18,340 nt of DNA from VFJJ01 sp031362415. GTDB taxonomy: Bacteria > Actinomycetota > Acidimicrobiia > IMCC26256 > VFJJ01. The notes below the pieces were generated by a model, which was not told the DNA's origin, made no database searches, and was given only the letters and a program-made list of their open reading frames with translations. The stretch is taken from NCBI GenBank assembly GCA_031362415.1, contig JANLSK010000313.1, positions 1 to 18,340 on the forward strand, given 5' to 3'. The translations under genes were made by a program, and so were the position numbers. Shown here piece after piece: positions 13,682-18,340 of the stretch; position 1 is the stretch's first letter, and each line of letters opens with the position of its first letter.

Positions 13682-14749
13682 CTACGGCCCCGCGAACGTA
13701 GCGGCGACCGCCACCAGCGCGCCGGCCATGACGTGGCCCTCCGTGGCGGTGATGTCGCCGTGGAAGTTCACAGTGGCGGCGAAATCCTCGGGTCGCATCC
13801 GGTCGCCGGCAAGGGAGCAGAAATCGGTCGCGGCGGCTGTGAACGTGATATCGGGCTCACCCACGCTTCCCTTGTACGACATGGGAAGCGTCCATTCGCT
13901 CGCTCCGTGACCGGTCAACACGATCCGGGCCGTACGGCCGGGAAACGACCGGCCGTTGAGCTCGAGCGCCGCCGGGAGCGACCTCACGCTCACGTCGGCC
14001 ATCAGCCGGTAATGCTGCGCAGCGGGCAAGGTGAGCTCCTGACCTATGGCCCGCCGGATGTCGCACGCGTGGACGTGGATCTCGAAGGCTCGACTCACGA
14101 GCAGCCGCTGAAGTGGCGTCACCACCCCGAGGAACGTGACGTTGGGTCCCCGTTCCCCGTTCGGGGGAGGCGCACTGGAGTCGTGGGCGATGGTGCGCTC
14201 GGCGGTGTCGATGAACCGCTGTGCGATGTCGGCGAGCGACATGTCGCGGGCGCTCGTCTGGGCACGCGCTGTCGCGTCGAGGCCCTGGTGGGCGTCGATC
14301 GCACGGGCGTGGTCGTCGAGCATCTCCTGCAGGAGGCTCTCGCTGGCCCCGAGGTGGGCGACCACATCGCGGACCGTCCAGGCACCCACGGCCACCACCT
14401 CGCCGTCGTTCTCGCGTATCGACGCGAGGAGCCCGCGCACGTCGTCGACGACATCCCGGTAGATGTCGCGGGCGGTGGGAGCTCGCAGGACGTGGGCCCG
14501 ATCGAGGAGAGCTTCTCGCAGGGATGCGGACGGCGGTGACGACTCGAGCGTGCCGAGCCAGCCGGCGGCGTTGCGCAGCGCGCTCAGCTCGGCGTCGAGC
14601 GCGGCATCGGTCTCGACGAAGGCTTCGACGGCCCGGCGCTCGTCGTCGGTGACGGCGTCGAGCGCGACGGCGGCCAGGAGTTCGCGAACGGCGTCTCGAT
14701 CGAGCGGGGGCTCGGACCGATGCGACGGTGAGCTGGGACGGGGATTCAT
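13682..14749 (-). CDS. Soluble anti-sigma factor fused to a mycothiol-dependent isomerase (MDMPI/DinB) domain
   Basis: This is a 355-residue fusion. The N-terminal part (about 17-65) has the helical anti-sigma pattern: RELLAAVALDAVTDDERRAV, then the segment where zinc anti-sigma factors carry Cys (ExCPxC); here it reads ETDAALDAEL without Cys or His. From about 93 onward is a mycothiol-dependent maleylpyruvate isomerase/DinB domain: WTVRDVVAHLGASE with H132, and AFEIHVHACDIRR with E223 and H227, together the metal triad of that family. A C-terminal SCP2-like region (about 265-355) follows, as in other MDMPI proteins. There is no membrane segment. Its ATG overlaps the sigma stop codon (ATGA), with AGGG 9 bases before. 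I infer that it binds the neighbouring ECF sigma factor; whether the enzyme domain still catalyses, or acts as a sensor, is open. Confidence 0.82.
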   Translation of the reverse strand: MNPRPSSPSHRSEPPLDRDAVRELLAAVALDAVTDDERRAVEAFVETDAALDAELSALRNAAGWLGTLESSPPSASLREALLDRAHVLRAPTARDIYRDVVDDVRGLLASIRENDGEVVAVGAWTVRDVVAHLGASESLLQEMLDDHARAIDAHQGLDATARAQTSARDMSLADIAQRFIDTAERTIAHDSSAPPPNGERGPNVTFLGVVTPLQRLLVSRAFEIHVHACDIRRAIGQELTLPAAQHYRLMADVSVRSLPAALELNGRSFPGRTARIVLTGHGASEWTLPMSYKGSVGEPDITFTAAATDFCSLAGDRMRPEDFAATVNFHGDITATEGHVMAGALVAVAATFAGP

Positions 14750-15390
14750 GCCCGGATCCCTTCGCTCTCGAGCACGTCAGCGACCTTGCGCAACGCCAGG
14801 CGCAGGCGGGACTTGGCCGTGCCCTCGGGTATCCCGATCGCCTCCGCCACCTGCCGGTAGGTCTTGCCGCCGAAATAGGCGAGCATCAGTGCCTCTCGTT
14901 GATCGTAGGGAAGGAGGTCGACCGCGGCTCTGACCCGCTCGGCCACGACGAGGCTGGTCGCCATCTCGCCCACGTCGGGAGGGAGGCTGACGGTTTTGGC
15001 GTCGCGATCTTCACGGCGGCGACGGGCTTCCTCCCTGCGAACTCGATCGACCGAGCGGCGATGGGTCATCGTCCCGAGATACGCCCGGAGCGTGCCCCGG
15101 GACGGATCGAACCCCTCGGGATGCTCCCATAGGTGCAAGAACACGTCCTGGGCAATCTCCTCACCCGCATGGCGATCACGGGTGACCTTGACCGCCAGCC
15201 CGTGCACGAAGGCCGAGAACTGGTCGTAGACATGGGCGAGGGCGCGCTCGTCGCCGGCGACGAGGCGGTCACGGATCTGCACCTCCCAGGTGGCCGCCGG
15301 CGTGCTCGCCTGCGGGACGCCCGAGGCCACCGAGAACGGGGTGATGTCGTGCACGAGTGTCCTTCGCATCGGCGGGGCCGATTGGATCAC
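14746..15390 (-). CDS. ECF-type RNA polymerase sigma factor (SigK-like)
   Basis: This 214-residue alternative sigma factor has region 2 at about 50-120 (HAGEEIAQDVFLHLWEH and GTLRAYLGTMTHRRSVDRVR) and region 4 at about 150-205 with the helix-turn-helix KTYRQVAEAIGIPEGTAKSR. The LLPYDQREALMLAYFGGKTY segment resembles the SigK/ECF19 group, from memory. The start is GTG at 15390, which overlaps the stop of the TPR gene as GTGA, with AGAGG about 10 bases upstream; ATG 15369 is an alternative without ribosome site. The first 35 residues before region 2 are an unusual, poorly ordered extension. It overlaps the anti-sigma gene by ATGA, giving tight coupling of sigma and its inhibitor. Confidence 0.92.
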   Translation of the reverse strand: MIQSAPPMRRTLVHDITPFSVASGVPQASTPAATWEVQIRDRLVAGDERALAHVYDQFSAFVHGLAVKVTRDRHAGEEIAQDVFLHLWEHPEGFDPSRGTLRAYLGTMTHRRSVDRVRREEARRRREDRDAKTVSLPPDVGEMATSLVVAERVRAAVDLLPYDQREALMLAYFGGKTYRQVAEAIGIPEGTAKSRLRLALRKVADVLESEGIRA

Positions 15391-16703
15391 CGTACCCCGA
15401 CCTCTCGCTCGAGCGCCTCGAACTCGGCCACAGTCAACGGCGACAGCGACGGGATCCCGGGAGCTGCGCGCTCGAGCTCGGCCCGGGCCCGCTGGTCGTC
15501 GCCGGTCGCATGGTGGATGGCCGCGGCGTGGAACAGGAGGTGAGGGTCGACCGTGCCGAGATGCAGCGCTTCCTCGGTGTATGGGAGGGCCTCGGTGCTG
15601 CGGCCGTTACGGTGGAGGGCCCAGGCCAGAGCGTCGGCCGTGAGGACGGTCTGACGCTCCTCGTAAGCCGTCTCCGCTGCCTCCAGCGCGGAAGCAGGGT
15701 CGCCGTTGTCGGCGAAGAACACCGCGAGCTCGAGGTCGACGGTACTGCCGTTGGCCTGTTCCAGCGCCAGCCCTTCCTCGACGAGTGCGTAGGCCTGAGC
15801 GGCTTCGGCTTCACGGCCGGCACTCGTGTACAGGTCGCCCAACAAGCTGGCAGCGGCGAACTGGGGCGACCGCTCGATGAGCTCCTCGAGCCGGGCGATG
15901 GCCCCGGCCGTGTCGCCCGTTGCCAACTGGGCCCGGGCATGTCCCCGATCGGCGCCCACGAGGCCAGGCACGAGATCCAGGGCCAGCTGGTACTGCGTCA
16001 CCGCCTGCTCGGGGCGGCCGGAGGTGAGGAAGAGGTCGCCCAGGTAGGTGGTGACGTTGGCCGTGGCGAACGCCGAGGCGCCGGCCGCCTGGGCCTGTTG
16101 CATGGCCACGATGGCGCCGGGCAGGTCGCCGTGGAGCTCACGGAGGTACGACGCTCTCGAGAGCGCGGCCAGGGAGGGGCGGAGGTCGAGCAGGGTCTGG
16201 AGGGTCGATGCCGCTTCGTCATAGCGACCCAGCTCGACCTGGGCGTCGACGAGCACCGCCAGGGCATCGCGATCGTCGGGGCGCTCAGCCAGCGCGGCGC
16301 GGGCGAGTCGTTCGGCGTCGGTGAACTGGTGCAGCGAGAGCGCGAGCACGCCGCGCACCACCTGGGTGGTGGGATCGCCCGGGGCCAGGGCATCAGCCCG
16401 GTCGAGGGCGTCGAAGGCCTGGGGTGAATAGGACGGGTCGCCCTGCACGATGGCCGTCACGTACCCGGTGGCCAGTTCCTGCCAGGCGCTGGCATCGTCG
16501 GGCGATGCGGCGACCGCGGCCTCGAGTGCCGGGATCGAGTCGGCAGAGCCGGAGGTCCCGGCGGTCGGGCGGGCTGGAGTTGCTGCGTCGTTGTACAGCG
16601 CGAAGCGGCCGAGTGCGGCCACGGCGACGATCCCGACGATGGCCGTCGGGATCAGGACGCTCGGGAACCGTCGACGCCGGGGGAGAGCGGCCGTTTGGCT
16701 CAT
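15387..16703 (-). CDS. Membrane-anchored tetratricopeptide repeat protein
   Basis: This 438-residue protein has a short cytoplasmic Arg-rich N-terminus (PRRRRF), one membrane segment about 14-37, and a large outer domain made of TPR-like helical pairs from about 55 to the end (for example AWQELATGYV, DAQVELGRYDEAASTLQTLL, YLGDLFLTSGRPEQAVTQY). TPRs bind other proteins, so it is probably a scaffold or sensor at the outer membrane face. The start ATG 16703 has AGGAG 8 bases upstream; the frame is open further to 16754. It lies 107 bases after the DUF4331 gene and overlaps the sigma gene by GTGA, so its amount is linked to that of the sigma factor. Confidence 0.85.
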   Translation of the reverse strand: MSQTAALPRRRRFPSVLIPTAIVGIVAVAALGRFALYNDAATPARPTAGTSGSADSIPALEAAVAASPDDASAWQELATGYVTAIVQGDPSYSPQAFDALDRADALAPGDPTTQVVRGVLALSLHQFTDAERLARAALAERPDDRDALAVLVDAQVELGRYDEAASTLQTLLDLRPSLAALSRASYLRELHGDLPGAIVAMQQAQAAGASAFATANVTTYLGDLFLTSGRPEQAVTQYQLALDLVPGLVGADRGHARAQLATGDTAGAIARLEELIERSPQFAAASLLGDLYTSAGREAEAAQAYALVEEGLALEQANGSTVDLELAVFFADNGDPASALEAAETAYEERQTVLTADALAWALHRNGRSTEALPYTEEALHLGTVDPHLLFHAAAIHHATGDDQRARAELERAAPGIPSLSPLTVAEFEALEREVGVR

Positions 16704-16757
16704 CGTGTCGACTCCTGTGATGACGGGGCTGGTGGTGGCATTGCGTGGTGGCACGCG

Positions 16758-16801
16758 CGCCGGAGGGAGAGGGGCGGGGAAGGGGCCCTCGCCCTCCGGC
16801 G
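16758..16801. repeat. Long GC hairpin between the DUF4331 and TPR genes
   Basis: CGCCGGAGGG (16758-16767) and CCCTCCGGCG (16792-16801) form a perfect 10-bp stem with a 24-base loop. It starts 9 bases after the DUF4331 stop codon. No T tract follows on the minus strand, so it is more likely a partial terminator or an mRNA 3'-end stabiliser that lets the first gene be expressed above the later genes. Confidence 0.6.
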
Positions 16802-16810
16802 ATCGTGTGA

Positions 16811-18244
16811 CTAGCTGGAGTACCCGTCGGGCGGGGAAGCCATGTACGGGAACGTGGGCCCGAAGGGCTTGTCGTTACCGTCCACGCCGTCGCCGAGGGC
16901 GTTGTTGGGAGCAATGTTGAACGTCGGGGTGAAGGGCGTGTTGCCCGCCACCGCCTGGAGCTCGATGTCGGTCACGTCGTCGGTGAGGCGACGACCGTTC
17001 GGGAAGCCCTGCGTGTCACCGCCGAGTACACCGAGCCGGTTGGGCGTGGCGGTCGGCATGATCGAGGTGTTCAGGCGCAGCATCTCACCCGGCACCGAGA
17101 AGTTCGCCGACCGGTTCAGATTGGGAATTCCCGTCGCGAAGATCACGGCGAGGTCTTCCCGTCCGCCCAGGCCCAGGCCGGCGTCGACCTGGGTCGGCAC
17201 CGTCACTCCCGGGTACAGGACCGGGATCAGGGCGCCCAACTCCGGATTGATGATCGAGCCACCGAAGTTGGCTACGTCGTTGCGGGGCTGGCTCGCGTTG
17301 AACTTGTCCTTGAGTCCCACGGGGATCACGACCTCGTTCACCAGGGGCATGCCCAGACGCGACACCTGGACCCAGTCGCCACGGTGACGCGAACGGCCTC
17401 CGTCATGCTCGCCGAAGACCCGTGAAGACCGCCGTGACGTCGTCGCCCAGACACCGATCACCGGGTCGTCGCCTCGGGTCAGACGAGCGGTGGGGATCTG
17501 CAGGGAGATGGTGTGCACGTTGTAGCCGGCCACGTAGTCCTTGCCCGCCTCAGCCGGCAGGGGGATGAGGTGGGCGGGGTTCAGGGGGCGCAGCCCGCCG
17601 AGGTCGAAGATCGACCCCAGGTCAACGAAGAACGGATCGTCGCGCGGGCCGGCGAAGGCTCGCTTGCCGAATCCGATGTCGCTGATGGCGGCGTTGGCAA
17701 CCGTGTCGTAGGGAGTGGTCGCGTACGAGCGCACACCCACGTTCCAGGGGGCCACGGGCACGTTCTGCGCCAGCTCGTAGCGCTCCCAGCCCCGATCCGT
17801 GCGCATGATCTCGGTGACCGAGTAGCTCTGGCGCACGTTGAGATCAGGGTCGGTCAGGCTGTCGATCGGCCCGGTGTTGTAGAGGAACGTGTTCGGGTTC
17901 TGGTAGGTGGTCTTGAAGCGGAACTGGTAGGCGATGTCGGCTTCAGAATCGCCGGTGTTGTCGATCTTGAACTGGTAGAGGACATCGTCACCGAACTTGT
18001 AGAAGTTCGGACCGCCGGCGGGGTCCTCGAAGGGGATCACGTTCATGATCAGGGTGGTGGTGTCGGGACGGTCGGGGCTCACGAATGCGTAGACGTCGGT
18101 GAGGTCGGCGACCGGGTCCTCGGTGATGAGTGGTGCCTCGCGATGGCTCGATGCCGAAGCCGTCACGAGTGCCCCCATCACCAAAGAACCGCTCAGCGCC
18201 ACGACGGGAAGGGTTCCCAGCGTGAGCTTGCGTAGCTTGCCCAT
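16811..18244 (-). CDS. Secreted DUF4331 family protein
   Basis: This 477-residue protein has a clear signal peptide: basic GKLRK, a hydrophobic stretch to about 28, and an ASA site with likely cleavage after residue 31. The mature part opens with SSHREAPLITEDPVADLTDV, the hallmark of DUF4331, a family of unknown function. Other family segments are TTSRRSSRVF, GDWVQVSRLGMPLVNEVVIP and NPELGALIPVLYPG; the length is complete. No catalytic motif can be named. I chose ATG 18244 because AGGAG lies 7 bases before it; ATG 18250 has only one base of spacing and GTG 18271 lies before the AGGAG. It is the first gene of the block with TPR, sigma, anti-sigma and methylase, and is likely both its exported product and its most expressed gene. 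Confidence 0.93.
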   Translation of the reverse strand: MGKLRKLTLGTLPVVALSGSLVMGALVTASASSHREAPLITEDPVADLTDVYAFVSPDRPDTTTLIMNVIPFEDPAGGPNFYKFGDDVLYQFKIDNTGDSEADIAYQFRFKTTYQNPNTFLYNTGPIDSLTDPDLNVRQSYSVTEIMRTDRGWERYELAQNVPVAPWNVGVRSYATTPYDTVANAAISDIGFGKRAFAGPRDDPFFVDLGSIFDLGGLRPLNPAHLIPLPAEAGKDYVAGYNVHTISLQIPTARLTRGDDPVIGVWATTSRRSSRVFGEHDGGRSRHRGDWVQVSRLGMPLVNEVVIPVGLKDKFNASQPRNDVANFGGSIINPELGALIPVLYPGVTVPTQVDAGLGLGGREDLAVIFATGIPNLNRSANFSVPGEMLRLNTSIMPTATPNRLGVLGGDTQGFPNGRRLTDDVTDIELQAVAGNTPFTPTFNIAPNNALGDGVDGNDKPFGPTFPYMASPPDGYSS

Positions 18245-18279
18245 GGGCATGCTCCTTTGGTGGTTTGTCACGGCGAGAA

Positions 18280-18291
18280 AGCCATTTGGCT
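18280..18291. promoter_or_regulatory. Short palindrome upstream of the DUF4331 gene, possible operator
   Basis: AGCCATTTGGCT at 18280-18291 has 5-bp arms around two central bases and lies 36 bases before the DUF4331 start. It may be an operator within the promoter of the sigma block. I could not place convincing -35 and -10 boxes of a known type around it. Confidence 0.25.
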
Positions 18292-18295
18292 CACC

Positions 18296-18340
18296 CGGTG
18301 TTGCGGTGTTGCGGTGTTGCGGTGTTGCGGTGTTGCGGTG
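18296..18340. repeat. Tandem array of the octamer TTGCGGTG, running off the right edge
   Basis: Five exact TTGCGGTG units fill 18301-18340, and CGGTG at 18296-18300 is part of a sixth. The array continues to the window edge, so the copy number is a minimum. It lies about 52 bases upstream of the DUF4331 start, in the region expected to hold the promoter. On the transcript strand the unit reads CACCGCAA. Confidence 0.95.

Noticed and set aside
13298..14539. Plus-strand ORF of 413 codons opposite the methylase start and anti-sigma gene
   Set aside because: Low-complexity Gly/Arg/Val-rich translation; both minus-strand genes are well supported.
15357..16427. Plus-strand ORF of 356 codons opposite the TPR gene
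   Set aside because: Antisense shadow; the minus strand gives regular TPR helices and a membrane anchor.
18301..18340. CRISPR array at the right edge
   Set aside because: Units are 8 bases and directly adjacent with no spacers, so it is a simple tandem repeat.

Overview
The window is one stretch of a GC-rich actinobacterial chromosome. The evidence is the strong G/C bias at third codon positions, a mycothiol-dependent enzyme domain, a Gram-positive/actinobacterial type LexA box, and several acyl-CoA and F420/flavin-type oxidation genes. The mix of chemosensory genes, LLM oxidoreductase, FadE and DUF4331 would fit Acidimicrobiia (Ilumatobacter/Iamia-like), but that is inference. No tRNA, rRNA, CRISPR array, transposase, phage gene or integration site was found.

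Layout from left to right. (1) 1-618: the beginning of an unidentified minus-strand gene running off the left edge, then about 450 bases with a possible tiny Cys-rich ORF, a strong hairpin terminator and a GGTGCT tandem repeat. (2) 619-5261, minus strand: a chemosensory operon cheA-cheW-mcp. CheA has no recognisable P2 domain and has two CheW-like domains; no cheY, cheB or cheR is present. (3) 5583-6414, plus strand: a decayed PAS-GGDEF diguanylate cyclase with a stop codon where Trp is expected and a one-base frameshift. (4) 6575-8590, plus: a two-gene operon of a luciferase-like flavin monooxygenase and an enoyl-CoA hydratase. (5) 8635-9419, plus: an AlkB-family DNA dealkylase behind a promoter with a perfect LexA box in its spacer and an apparently leaderless start. 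(6) 9334-9849, minus: a small cupin. (7) 9938-11239, plus: an acyl-CoA dehydrogenase. (8) 11441-12625, plus: a DEAD-box RNA helicase. (9) 12593-18244, minus: a five-gene block reading DUF4331 secreted protein, membrane-anchored TPR protein, ECF sigma factor, soluble anti-sigma/mycothiol-isomerase fusion, and a D12-class adenine DNA methylase. An array of 8-base repeats lies upstream of its first gene at the right edge.

How the parts work together. The last block is the most interesting. TPR and sigma genes overlap by GTGA, sigma and anti-sigma by ATGA, and the methylase begins 12 bases after the anti-sigma gene. Sensing, regulation and output therefore look physically coupled. The anti-sigma part has no Cys/His zinc motif and no membrane segment. 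It is joined to a DinB/MDMPI domain with an intact metal triad (H132, E223, H227), which suggests that the sigma factor is controlled by a soluble, possibly thiol- or metabolite-sensing partner. The exported DUF4331 protein and the anchored TPR protein would be the envelope part of the module. The chemosensory operon may act without motility, or may share its missing partners with genes elsewhere. The metabolic genes in the middle fit oxidation of hydrophobic or terpenoid substrates followed by beta-oxidation.
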